Shown: positions 10,981-25,000, numbered from the stretch's first letter. The stretch: 64,000 nucleotides of DNA from Agaricus subrufescens (GCA_029945375.1 CM057066.1:2232001-2296000), one strand, 5' to 3'. Notes: generated by a model not told the origin, from the letters alone. Numbers and translations are program-made.

Positions 10981-11098
10981 TCGTGTTATCTCCTCTTGCT
11001 GAGCAGTCACGATGGGCCCAATGGTATAAGAAAAAAATAGACTCTATCGCAGACTCAAATTATATTCACGAACAAGGTTCTGGTTAGGTATGATAACA

Positions 11099-12690
11099 TT
11101 ACCGAAAGACATGGCTCCATAGATGTTTAAAACATAGTCTCATTCGTGAAGGGAACAGGGTAATACGGAAAAAGAACAGACGCACGTTGGGAACGATGAC
11201 TTGCATATAGCGAAATGAACATATCCATCTCATAATGGAGGTAGAATAAGGAAGAGGTGGCTCTCGATAAGCTTTCCATTTCTGGACGAAGTCAGCTGGA
11301 AGACCTTCCCATAGGTTCCACGAAGTATTGAACCCTTTGGGGTACATGAGACTTGTTACGCTTTCAGGGGTTTCAGCGATAATTGTGTCAAAAAATTGTA
11401 GCGCTTGCGTAGCAGTGAAGCGACGGGGAATATTCCGGGTGACCATCATGTCTAGAAATGGCGCAAGCAAAGGTACATGCGGAATCGCACGCTATTGCGT
11501 GGATCAGACATAACTCAGCCACACAGAAAAGACGATTAGGCTTACACGACAGTAACCAGAGAATACCCTCCCGAGGTGTCCAACATCATGCGCGAACGGA
11601 TTGTAGTCGAATTCACCTTGCAATGTGTCATATGATTGAAGATAAGTCCCATCCCAAGACAAGTAGTATGGCAGTCGAAACTGGGTTCTGTCCGTGTCCG
11701 CGGGAAGCATCATTGACAGACTGAAATCAAAGAGGCAGTAACTGAGTTCGTTGGACCATTGAAGATGCATGCGGGCATTGCTGTGGGTATACAGCGTCAT
11801 ATCATCTCCAAAATGGCTAACCAGGGTATTTTCGAACTTAATGTCCTGTCAAAGGGCTGTTATTACAATCTATAGCGCTCCGAAAAACTGTGAGCCTTAC
11901 ACGGTGTAAGATATTGTTCTGGTGCAAAAACGCGAGAGCCTGCTCCTACTCAGACAGGCGAGATAGTGGATCATCAATTGAAACTTACCTTGAGTAGAGA
12001 GTGCATAAGGTGAAGCACATTCCTGATGGGGCCCTCTTTGGGATAATACACAATACTGCCCCACCTGTCAATATATTTAGCGCAATGAACGCAACAACGA
12101 ATGATCTCGTGCCTTGGCATGACCACAAAGGAGTACGGTCCATTGAAGATAATGTCCAATATTGGAAGGATACAGTTCTCTCGAAGAACGTCCATCCCCT
12201 GCGATCGTAGAAATTGAAGAATCCGGTGTTCTTCAGAGTCAGTCACGATGAGTTTGATGGCGACGTGATGCGATGGATCCTCTGTTTCCTGTGCGAACGC
12301 AACCTTGTTCTAGGGCCTTGTTGAGTGATCACATCAGTGCTTGAAAGTGGACTACTCACTGTAAGCTCGTTTGCACGGAGTGGTGTTTTCGTGCCTCCTC
12401 CTGATTCATAGTGGGCGTAGGGATAATGCATTTTGCATGAAGGTTTGCAGGTCAAAGTGGGATCAGAAAAGGAAGCCGTATGGATGTCGACGTCGTTATG
12501 CGCGTAAAGAGTGTAGCCACGATGACGGAACCATTCGCGAGTTGATGGTGAATCCCAGAAAGCGACGCGTTCCACCGCGTATTGCCCCTCATCATCCTCG
12601 ACAGGAAATTGAAAGGGTATCGGTATTGGGGCCTAGGATTCCAGGTGAATATCTGGCAAAGGGGACATCGGGCCAGAGACTTACATCCAT
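11099..12690 (-). CDS. AgaK-like protein kinase 2, 445 aa
   Basis: Six exons: 12690-12685, 12632-12360, 12309-11989, 11945-11901, 11845-11546 and 11491-11099, the same structure and phases as kinase 1. It starts with the same Met-Asp micro-exon. Motifs are VAIKLI, 'NNILHRDIKFENTLVSHFGD' and 'YCLFDFSLSMMLP' (DFG reads DFS). The N-terminal segment 'FWDSPSTREWFRHRGYTLYA' is shared with the other copies. It lies 2.6 kb upstream of kinase 1 with the trailing block between them, so a 2.6-kb unit was duplicated in tandem. All catalytic residues are present; activity is not proven given the altered DFG. Confidence 0.8.
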
Positions 12691-12935
12691 GTGCAACGCG
12701 ACGCGGTCAATGTTCTTCTCGCGGATTGACAGGTCCACCTTTTAGAATCTTCTGTTCTTGTCCCACGATCTTGTTTCCGTAAAGTCCTCTCCCACGCCAC
12801 AGTGGGCACCGTTTGATGGCATTTACGTATTCGAACATTAGACGGCGCTAGAGGGAACCAGCTTGTCCAAGGCGAGGTCAAAAAAACTTTTTGTCAGAGC
12901 ATTAGTAATGTCTTCTTTGTCCCCCACTGCCGATG

Positions 12936-12943
12936 TATAAAAC
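12936..12943 (+). promoter_or_regulatory. TATA box of the small unknown gene
   Basis: The element tataaaac lies 47 bp before the ATG at 12990, a usual distance for a fungal core promoter with a short leader. Confidence 0.5.
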
Positions 12944-12989
12944 GATACCCAGATATGTACCGCCTCTAACGTCTGTCCCTTCCGTCACG

Positions 12990-13812
12990 ATGCAAACTCC
13001 AGAAGCAAGCCAAGGTACCCCTTATCCGGTGCGCTCTCGTCTTCATCTATATGTCCTACCTTAATCGTATCTTTAGTCTGGAACCCGTGTCAGGCTATTG
13101 GTAGCCACCGGAGGTTCCAAAGAAGTCGACGCTCAACGGGTCAGTCACCAACTCCCGGCAGGTGCCATTGTGTCTATCACAGAACATAAACCATTCAATA
13201 GGCGAACTTCGGTTAGTGCAACGTGCACTAAATGAGCAACATGACTGACGTGTACTCAGACAAACACCCTCGCACCATCAGCGAACGATTTTATTTACAA
13301 ACTAAGTGGTGTTGTAAAAGATAATGTGATCCAAAAACATCTAGATGGCCCATACGTAGGGACCCGCGATGATAACAAGATTCCGCACACCGAGCTCAAC
13401 GTTAATGTTTGCCCACCAGAAGCAGAAAATGGCATGTACAAAGTAAGAAATCATCCAAATCTATACCGAAGACCTGACTGATGTCTATAAAATTGCCTGC
13501 TGCAGCCTGGTGACACTGCCCGCATTCTACCAGGGCATACCTACGTCTACCCACGCAAGGACTCTAAGGTCACTCTAGGTCCCGATGACATACTCCAAAT
13601 AGATTGTTATCCAACTTCTAAATCCGTAAGTTCTCTGATTATTGCTAGTGGCGAGTGCTGAAACACACTAGGGCGGAAAAACTATGCCCTCTCCACAAAA
13701 AGCGTACTATCTCAGAGTTTATAAGGTAGCTGGAACTTCTGTGGTCGCCGAGGACAGAACATGGCGGTCTGATTATGCCGTCTCAACCGATACCTTCGAG
13801 GTCGTAGCTTGA
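12990..13812 (+). CDS. Unknown small protein, about 190 aa, five exons
   Basis: I do not recognise this gene. The ATG lies 47 bp after a TATA box. The exons are separated by four short introns, all phase 0: the first donor follows 'QGTPYP' (gtgcgc), the others follow 'NRRTS', 'NGMYK' and 'PTSKS'. The joined frame stays open to TGA at 13810-13812. The product has no signal peptide, few cysteines, and alternating hydrophobic/polar stretches such as 'GTRVRLLVATGG', 'LPAGAIVSITEH' and 'AYYLRVYKVAG' that suggest an all-beta fold. It is the only plus-strand gene inside the kinase array. A small beta-trefoil lectin or protease inhibitor is conceivable, but nothing diagnostic is seen. Confidence 0.6.
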
Positions 13813-14349
13813 TTCAATGTACGTTTACGTCGATGTTTGCACGTGAGAGTCTGGCTGATCGATATCGTCGCAGCGTTGGCGTATTAGATCATGTTGTGTG
13901 GACATCAAGCATTACTATCATCGATACAGTGGACGAGAAAAGTGGGTAAGAACATGAGAAATTAAAGATGTAGTCGAGTCGGTTGCCCCGTTTGATAAGA
14001 GTAGCCATGAATACGATTGATGATTTGCCTGTCTTATTTTGCCTGACGTTCTCGAGCCTTGGATAAAGTAGCTAACTAATCGTTTTTACAAGCCGTGTTG
14101 ACCAACCCAAGATGGAAAAGGCAAATCCCTTCTGAGATGGGTCACTTGGCCTTGTGCGATGCGTCGGTTGTTCTCAGAATATCGCCACATTTTTGATCCT
14201 CGAGCCACTCAGTCTCTGTCATCGATAATATTTATTGATGATCGATACCGGGATTTTTACACCAAATATCATCAGAACGAACTTAGAGGAAATTTGCGTT
14301 GATACAGGCTAAGGTCTGCCGGTGCGCCCAAACGGCAAGTAGGCTACAA
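13813..14349. other. Intergenic, nothing recognised
   Basis: No ORF of note and no repeat. It lies between the small unknown gene and the relic behind kinase 3. Confidence 0.5.
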
Positions 14350-14601
14350 TCAAGACACGCAGCATGGTAGATGCACATGAAGTCTTCTTCTGGATAAACG
14401 GTAACACATCAGAAAACTGTCAATCTGTAGAACACACAGGTAGATGAATTTCTTCCCCGATTTACTAACTACAATTGATGATTTTATGGGCCTGAAATTC
14501 CTTCGGTTTCTTTTTCTTTCGGCTGTTAGGTCATGAGGATATTGATGCTCATATGACAGGCTTCGATGATTTCCATACAAGGAAGTCTTCGCGTATAACA
14601 T
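14350..14601 (-). pseudogene. Relic of the kinase-trailing block
   Basis: The minus strand still shows 'EIHLPVCSTD*QFSDVL' and 'FIQKKT', matching 'EIHL...QFSDAFLLDRKRT' of the other copies, with an in-frame stop and frame loss. It starts directly behind the third kinase, so the trailing block was part of the ancestral unit before it decayed. Confidence 0.55.
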
Positions 14602-14604
14602 ACA

Positions 14605-16212
14605 TCACTGGAATGCCATACTCCATAATTTTCTAACGAACATTCCAAGTCGTGAAGGGACTAAGGTAACGCGAAAGATAAAGAGACGAATAGCAGGCAC
14701 GACATGGTCCATGTATCGAAACGAGCATATACACCTAAGAAAGGAAGTGGAGAAAGGGACAGGAGGCTCTCTAAAGGCTTCCCATTTCTTGATAAAGTCG
14801 GCCGGAAGACCTACCCATCTATCCCACTCGTAATCCGATACCACTGGTTTTGCAGGACACTTTGAATCCATCACATCTTCAGGGATTCCAGGGAGAATTA
14901 TCTCGAAAAACTGTAGCGCCTCAGTAGCAGTGAAACGCGACGGAATGTTCCGCGTGACCATCCGGTCTAGAAACGGTGCGAGCATGGGTATTAGCGGTGT
15001 CAAATGCTATGACTGGGTTCAGACATGAGGCCACTATAATTTAAAGGTAAGATCACCTGATATTTTACACAAATAACTCTGCCGAGCATTCCAACATCAT
15101 AGGCAAATGGGTTATAGTCGAATTCTCCTTGGACTGTGTCGAACGGCCGAGCGAAGGATCCGTCCCAGGATAATTTGTATGGGAGCCGGCACTGCGCCCT
15201 GTCGGTATCCGCGGGGAGCATCATAGAAATATCGAAATCGAAAAGGCAATAAGTGAGCTCGTTAGACTGCTGCAGCCGACGCCGGACTCGGCAATTGTCA
15301 TAAGTAGCAATATCGTCGGCAAAATGGCTGACAAGGACATTCTCCCCTTTGATATCCTGAATCGAACGGCGTGTTTTTGTGTACCACCACTCCCAAATAC
15401 ATTGATAAACTTACGCGATGTAAGATGTTGTGCTCGTGTAGGAATGACAGGGCCTGTTTATACTCAGACGAGAGCGACTTTTATTCACGGATGAGACGAA
15501 CTTTGAGTAAAGAATGTATAAGGTGAAGGTCATTTCTGATTGACCCTCCCTTTGGGTAGTGTATGTCTCTACCCCACCTGGCGCGAGCAAGTATTGGTAC
15601 AACAGTAACGGAGTTAAACGAAATTCACTCGCCTTGGCATGACCACGAAGGAGAACCGTCCATTTGCGAGGATTTCCAAAACTGGAATAAGGCAGTTTTC
15701 TTTCAAAACACCCATCCCTTGCGTTTGTAGGAATCGAAGGATGCGGTGTTCATCAGAATCGGTCACGATGAGTTTAATGGCAACGTGATGCGATGGGTCT
15801 TGTATCTCCTGTCCGTACACAATTTTTCCCTGGTGGCAAGTTAATTGGACCGCCAAAGGTGAAGCTCAGACTACTCTCACTGATATATCCCATCCGCGGA
15901 ACGCTGTTTGAGAGTCGTCTGCCGATCCATAGTGTGGGTATGGATATTGCATCTCACATGACTGTTTGCAATTCAAAGTAGGCCGGGAAATGCCAATGCA
16001 TGCATTGTCTGGAGTAAGATCGTCATGCTCGTACAGTGTATAGCCATGCCGACGAAACCATTCCCGAGTTGAAGTTGAATTCCAGAAAACAATACGCTCG
16101 TGTGGGTCCGCTTCGTCATTATCCAGGAGAGGGAATGGAAAAGGTATGGGTGTTGTCTAGAGTCACAAATTTAAAAGTAATCGAAAACCATCTGTGGAAG
16201 ACTCACATCCAT
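14605..16212 (-). CDS. AgaK-like protein kinase 3, possibly frame-broken
   Basis: It starts with the same Met-Asp micro-exon (16212-16207), then an exon at 16156-15881 with 'STSTREWFRRHGYTLYEHDD', and an exon from 15829 with 'DPSHHVAIKLIVTDSDEHRI'. Later exons give 'HNILHRDIKGENVLVSHFAD' (canonical HRDxKxxN) and 'YCLFDFDISMMLP' (DFD). Between 'VVMPR' (about 15653) and the 'WGRDIHYPKGG' segment (about 15575) the frame is lost. The stretch contains an in-frame TAA, differs in length from the paralogues by 7 nt, and no GT-AG intron I tried restores the frame. So it is either a recent pseudogene or has an intron I could not place. It is the most diverged copy. Confidence 0.6.
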
Positions 16213-16824
16213 GAGCGCGACGTTGAGTCTACTGTTCACAATTCCCAGGGTTCCGTATTTCACGAATTTATGATGATCTTGTCCCACGCAATGTGTGTAC
16301 ACTTTGATATGATTTACGTACTCCTCATAAGGCGGCTGGCTATCTTGGGAGCACAAAACCAAGATGCCCGAAACGCATGAAAAATCACCGCCCTAAATTT
16401 GGCCTTGGCCAAACACCCGTGTCACGGTATCGAACCGGTACCAAGGTAATGATTGATCAATTAGTCGAGTGACTGCACGGCCGAAACGTTCATATATCAG
16501 TGACGCTCCGTTGTCGGGGAAAGACTTTTTGAAGAATGTCAGTGAGGACTGTCTTCAAAAATGCGCTTGTTGTAGAGCAGCCAGCGTCTCTACACTCGTC
16601 ACCCAGTAATGCATCGCCAGAGGTCGTCAGTTTGTCGCATGAGAGGAGGACAACAAAATTGTGACCGGTGACTGCGATATCGGAGCGGTCTCACGTCCGC
16701 CACCAGCACATGTTATGGGTTGATAGCCGGTCGTGTGCCTGTGGAAAGCAGCGAGCACAGCCACGGGCGGACAAGGATCAGGAAGAAGTGACGAAGAGCA
16801 GAGCCGCCCGTCCATGCCCCACCC
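16213..16824. other. Intergenic between divergent kinase 3 and GTPase genes
   Basis: It contains both promoters. No TATA box or repeat stands out. The last 100 bp before the GTPase start are GC-rich. Confidence 0.5.
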
Positions 16825-18143
16825 ATGTCCTCGTCGTCGCCGCCCGCCACGCACACCATCAAGCTGGTCGTCATCGGTCCCTCGGGCGTCGGCAAGACCA
16901 GCATCCGCGGCCAGGTCAGCCCTTCTTTCTTCCCTCCACCGCCCGACTTAACGTGCCCCTCGTCCACAGTTCATCTCTGGCGGCTTCTCTAGCGGCTACA
17001 GGGCGACCATAGGTGCAGACTTTATAGCCAAGACCTTGCCTCACCCCACCAAGCCAGAACATAGCGTAACGCTGCAGATATGGGTCAGTTCTTACTCGGG
17101 TTATCCACCTCTCCTGCTCTGACCTGCAGCAGGATACCGCCGGGCAGGAGCGTTTCTCGAGTCTCTCGATGGCCTTCTTTCGGGGCGCGGATGCCGTGAT
17201 CCTCATGTTTGACGTTCACCAACCCGAAACATTGGAAGCATTGAAGAAATGGTGGGCCGAGTTCTGCGTAGGGGCACCACTAGCCGAAGAAGACTATCTC
17301 GAACATCCTTGCTTCATCGTCGGCAACAAAATCGACCTTGAGGTTTCTCAGGACCAGTCTCCCTCAGATCGCGTCTCCCTGTCCCAGATTCAGAAATTCG
17401 TCGGGGAACTCATGCCTATTGTTGAAGATCCAGCATCACAGACCAAAAAGTCCCCTTCTATTCATATCCAACCTCAATCCTCTGCTGTGGAAAATGGGAG
17501 ACGAAAGTCCCCAGACTGGACACACTCTTCTCCGCCGATCACAGACAAGTTTAATTCAATGTCCTCGCTCAACACAGCGACGTCACTGTATCACACCCCT
17601 TCCTCCTCTCTCTTTTCAGACTTCTTTCATACTGCGCGCTCCTCACCCGAACCAGTATCTTCCTCAATACCCCCATCGACAAGCATACCCTCCGCCCCTG
17701 AAGCTCCGCTCATAGCACGCGCACGTCGTCTGACAGTCAACTCTACGAGAAGCGGTAGCAGCGGCAGTGTCGTCACCATGACCCCCAGTCTCTTCGCCCG
17801 AGAACAACAAGAAAACGCGACCGGAAGCAGCTCACACGGAACAACATTGACCACACCCGAAGACAGTACAATACCAGCATCACATTCCTTCTCAGGACAA
17901 TCCCCGCCTCCACCCGAAAAAGGTCCCAGTCTACATTTCACATCAGCAAAAACGGGAGAAGGTGTTAGAGCCCTCTTTGAACATGTAGCGGCTAGGGTGA
18001 TACGCAAAGCGGAGTATGAAGAGTACTTTGAGTCGCGGAGGATGCATTTCCGAGAAGGGAGCTCGGTGGAAACTGTTCGCCTTGGTGTGGATCAGTCGCA
18101 AACGGGCAGGCTCGGAAACTTGGTAAGACCAAATTGTTGTTGA
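16825..18143 (+). CDS. Rab7/Ypt7-like small GTPase with a long internal insertion, 404 aa
   Basis: Exons 16825-16914, 16970-17083 and 17133-18143. All G motifs are present: G1 'GPSGVGKTS' at 18-26, switch I with 'YRATIGADF' (as in Rab7), 'WDTAGQE' at 68-74, NKID at 133-136 and TSAK at 338-341. The C-terminus is 'RPNCC', a double-cysteine Rab geranylgeranylation signal, so it should sit on an endomembrane, most like late endosome/vacuole. The distance from NKID to SAK is about 200 residues instead of about 30. The extra piece is Ser/Thr/Pro-rich and low-complexity and appears fully exonic. The first in-frame ATG was chosen; the upstream ATG at 16813 is in another frame. Confidence 0.85.
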
Positions 18144-18420
18144 ATGGTATATATTTTATTTTTATTTGATTGTACCATGGAAGGTTTTTTTTTTTTTTTT
18201 TTTACAAAATATTTTTATAACTATTTTTTTTTTCTTAGAAGGTCGCGAGTAGGACGCCAGTAGTTAAGCATGCTAATTTCTTTTTGTAGTATTCCCCTTT
18301 TGTATCAGTGTCGTTGAGTTTGATTAAATATTGCACATTAGCTAGGTATACACCGAGCAATAACTTACACAACAAAGCAAGAAAGAAGACAAAAAGACAC
18401 TCATGAGAATACATAAGAAA

Positions 18421-20271
<1,851 letters not shown>

Positions 20272-22070
20272 CGTGGAGGACAGACGGTGGTGAAGGGCGT
20301 AGAGGAAGAACAACCAGCGCACATTGGGTCATGTGATGGGCCCCGCTCAGCACTTGTCACTATCTGTCCAATTGCATAGCCTGCGCTAGGACCCGAAACA
20401 CTGTCATGGTACCACGAATGTACAACAGTTCCACGCGGCTCCATCTCGTACATTGTATATATAACTTCCCGTGTCAGTTTCATCGGGTTAGCAACACATC
20501 AAAGATAAGATTAGTTTATTATCTAACCGCACTCGGCCTTAAATCCTCACCGATCCTCAGCCTTCTCTCTTTCGCTAATTAAAGAAAACTTGGGACCTGG
20601 AGAACTATGAAGCTCGCTCTTGACTTCGTCGTGCGTATCACCAGATGGAGATAGTCGGTCGCAAGTAGTAACTGTCAGGCACCTCTTCGGTCGCGTTCAA
20701 CGACCAGTTATCTACGCACATTATCGCGAATGATCCACCGTAACTCCGTTAGTAACCTTGACCAATAACACATTAATGGATGTAATTCTCGAGCTAACCA
20801 AGAGATACGCTATTCGGATCAATCAATACCTTTTATCGCCCCCTATAGTATACAATCTGATCACCCACTCTAAATCTAAAGGATAATTAGTCCAGGTAGT
20901 GAAGAGCACTGTCACATAAAGATCTCGCCCGCCACTTCAATATCAATTTCAGCAGGCAAGCGTCAGAGATGGACTTGTATGTAGGACTAGGTTTGACACT
21001 AGGCAAACATTTGTTCTAGTTAGGGGCGTCAGTTAAATATATCTCGATCTGTTTTGACCCGAGAAGGTGAGAAGGAGATGGTAGTATTTCAAGTATGCCT
21101 TATTGCTGTCACGTATCAAGAAGTACAACATGCATCCATGTCACTAATGCCCCGAGAAGGGGGAATCGAGACACGGAGGGAGCGGACATCATGGCAGAAT
21201 ATCTAAGATATTCTGTTATGTCCCTTTTGGTGTAACGGCTATTCGGCCGACTAGGATAGCCAGGTTACACCAATGGCAATAGGCGGGATTCCCTAATATT
21301 TGCTACTTTTCCAACCTATTGCTTTATGCCTCAACTAGATTTGCAAAGAAAAACTACAGCGGTGCTTCCGAGCCTGTGTTTTGGGCTAAGTAATGTAAAA
21401 GTCTGAGTCGGGGCGCTGAACATTTTAGCAAAGCTCGCATTCTGGTGAAATGCACGATCCCTTCAATCTCTACCACGCATTATCTTCCCCTTGGCCACAG
21501 CAGTTGTGTTTAGAGTTGAAGATCCTCAACAACGACTCTGAAATACACAAACGATCACTGTAAGGAACACTATCATCGTATATGTCGCCCTCCACTTAGC
21601 GATCACCTGTATGAGCCTTTGTGAGCGACGAGGTCGATTTGCGCTGGAATGAGTGCGAAATAGGTACATGAAAATCCACATGCCAGGTGCGCTAAAACAA
21701 AAAAACCTATGAAGCAAAGCAAGAACAAGGTTGTGGTGCCAGTCTATGCCTCACTCGTGGTCAGTGTATCTTGAAATGCCGGACAAGTACATAACTAGTA
21801 AAGTTGCTCGATGCGACTTAAAGGCCTACTCAGATCAAATATCCAAGATTGTCAGACTTAAAGTTCAAGGTTGAGACCTGGGGCTGATCGCGCATCAGGT
21901 TTGATCTGACATAAAGCGGCGTAGATCATGATGAGCGCTGTTCTCCTCGTGACTTTGCGACTAGAATTTCAAGAACGGCCACCGATTCCCAGGCCCCGAC
22001 CCAGCCTCAGGATGGGCGCCTACCACTTTGCGGTCCGCCCAACCCATCAAGTGTGTTGTAGACCGAATAC
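20272..22070. other. Long intergenic region, no gene recognised
   Basis: It lies upstream of both the CaM-kinase (-) and the DUF6699-NACHT gene (+). Small ORFs such as 21526-21717 (-) show no known motif. It contains the inverted repeats noted at 21196-21273. Confidence 0.5.
21196..21273. repeat. Two adjacent perfect inverted repeats
   Basis: The first is a 9-bp palindrome with a 1-nt centre at 21196-21214 (agaatatct/agatattct). The second has arms at 21227-21242 (ttggtgtaacggctat) and 21256-21273, 10 bp plus 6 bp paired with a 2-nt bulge and a 13-nt loop. It does not fold as a tRNA. It may be a small transposon relic or a transcript hairpin. Confidence 0.75.
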
Positions 22071-25000
22071 ATGATGTCGGGGGCCGACGCACCCCATATC
22101 CCTCCCCTTTTCATTCCATCGCCGATCAGCCGGTCATCCACTACAACCCATACATCCCCAGATACTCCTCGCTCGAAACGCGCGCAGCCTCCAGCTTCGC
22201 CATGGACGCAGCAACCATCTTGGCCTCCACCGGCACCTAGCTTCCCTCAGGAAATGCCACCGCCAGGTTCTTTCTATGGTTCTGGGATGGGAACGCCGTA
22301 CAACCAACCCTTCCTCCCGCCAGAGCCATATTCAGCATTCATGGGTGGACAGACACCTTTACCGCCTATGGGGTCGGGTGGATTAGTTACTGACTATACC
22401 GGTCTTCCAACTCATATACCTCCCTCTCCAATGGGTCAACCAATGCAACTCCCGCCTCCGAATCCAGGGGCCTGGCGTGGTGTCTACCCGAACACGATAC
22501 CAACGCACCACACGCCGGGAATGCAGCAAGGACCGCCCGCCTCACCCTGGTATCCTCAGGGCCAACCACAACGTCCTATGCCTTTCAGCACACCGATGAT
22601 GGGTTTTGGTGGTGTCCCATTATCCGGTGATCCGTTTGCTGGAGGTGGATGGACCTCTCCAACTGGTTTCGGTCCGGGCGCCATTCCCCTAGTACCTCCA
22701 CCAGGTGGTGGTGGCTTCAGTGGTGGCTTTAACGATACGGGCGATGGTGGCATGCCTAGGTATGGCAGTTTTGAGAGAGCCCCGACCAAGCCACAACCGA
22801 TTTTCAGAGATCAGGGTGATCAAGTACCGAAATGGTCCCCTGGACAACATTGTGAGTTGTTGTCGTGTATGGTTGAGAATATAAACTGACGATATATCTG
22901 ATAAAGATGGTCCTGTCTTAACACCACTCCAACTCAAAATCATGGAGGTCAAGCTCGAGATCAATCCCCTCCTTTTGCCCGTACCGGAAGAAGGGGAACA
23001 ACTTCACCTGAGCTGGAATATGCTTATGCCAGCTAGTCTGGTTCACCGCTCCGATGATCCAGACCAGATCTCGTGGTCTAATGGTCGTAGTGAGCCCGCA
23101 ACACTTCCTCGCATCAATCTGCTTAAAATCGTATCCCGCCATCTTCCGTGGCACATCAATGTACATGCACAGGACGAGGAAGCTGGCGTAACTTGTGGCG
23201 AAGTCATCGATACTATTGCTAGATTTTTGGACAAAATTGCATCTGCGTCTGAATACGATAGTTTATCGAAGGAGAAAAAATCAATGGTTAATCGAGCGTA
23301 TAGGCATAACAGGTCGAGGAGTGCGGATGTGCCTGGAGGGAGGCTAGGCGAAGGATTGAAGAGGATGGACTTTTTATGTGATTTAACGGCATTTGGCGGA
23401 TTAGAGGTCGACGAAAAGATTGTCCATACAGCATGCAGCGTGGCGCTACCAGGATATGTGGCTTTGAGGTGTTTCAAACCGCAAACGCCACCGGAGCCCG
23501 AACAAACGGTCACCCATACTACGGGCACCAATACTACGATCCATAACACGATAATTAGTCATGAAGTGGCAGGTATGTGATTGTCCATTGATTGCCGGTC
23601 GTCGTTCCACAACCTTTTCCCGACTGATCAACTTCGACAGTGCTAGATCGTTTACTCCCTCATATTTGTCCAGACGCTGCCCTCGATTCGGATGTGCGAA
23701 GCCCCCCTCCTCGATGCCATCCTGGAACTTGTCAACGAATCTTGGATATTCTGAATAACTGGTTGATCAGTCATCTTTGGAAACTGTTTTGGCTTAGTGC
23801 CCCCGTCGGTGCCGGAAAATCGGCCATTGCACAGACCTTTGCCGAGATTTGCCTTCAACAAGGCTGTCTCGGGGCAGCGTACTTCTTTATCCGGTCATCT
23901 GATAGCCACCATCCCCGAACTTTCATCCCAACTCTTGCGTATCAGCTCGCTGTCAACGTTCCTGATTATGAAAAAAATCTCAAAAACGCAGTTCTCCAGG
24001 ATCCTTCTGTCTTCCACAAATCTCGCCGCGTACAGCTACAGAAACTCATTGTCGAGCCCTTCATGCTTTTATTGGACCAGAAGCCCGAGATATCCCAAAA
24101 ACCTCTTTTTATCATAATAGATGGACTAGACGAATGCCGAAGCATCGAAGTACAGTGCGAAATTGTTGAAATAGTCGGAGAAGTGATCAAGATGCAAAAG
24201 GACCTTCCTCTTCTTTGGTTCATCACGAGTCGCCCCGAGCCTCACCTACAGTATGCCTTCTCTCAAGCAGATTTTTCTATCGACTGCAACCGGGAACTCC
24301 TTTGGATCGATTCAGACACCAGAGAGGACGTGAATCGCTACTTGCGGGAAAGTTTCAAGGACATGCGAATCAAGTTCTCACTCGCCACTGATGTCGCTTG
24401 GCCCTCCGAGGCGCAATTGCACAAGCTAGAGGACATCGCCGCGGGTCTCTTCGCCCTCGCAGCCATCATCGTTCGTTACGTCTTTGACGTCGAATATGGT
24501 GATCCCGCGCGGCGCCTTACAGATTTCCTTGCCTACATGTCTGATATGGAATCCACTATAATAAAAAACCCCCTCCAAACTCTCGATCATCTCTATTCGC
24601 AAATTCTATCTGAAATACCCGAAGACGTATATTTGACAACGAAGCGCATAATGGCCTTTCACTTCACCGAGGGTCTCTCCCATTTCCCAATCTCATTGTG
24701 CTGCGGATTCCTTCGCATAAGCCGAGACGAGTTTCGCAGCGCCGTGAAAAAGCTGCATTCGCTTTTTGATATACCTTTACAGGATGCGGAGGGAAGTATG
24801 TGTGCTCATCATCCATCATTCCGCGATTTTCTTCAGTCCCAGTCTCGATCCGGCAAGTTCTATGTTAGCAATCGTTTCATTGCCTATTGCATATCCAAGG
24901 GGTGTTTGTCCTGGTACAAGATTATGTTGAAAGAACCTCTTTGGGTTTCGGATGGTATGTGAAAAATGTATATGGCAGATTTGATTTTTACCCACTGGAC

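Noticed and set aside
21227..21273. Hairpin considered as a tRNA or snRNA
   Set aside because: No cloverleaf, no anticodon arm and no A/B box spacing; only a stem-loop.
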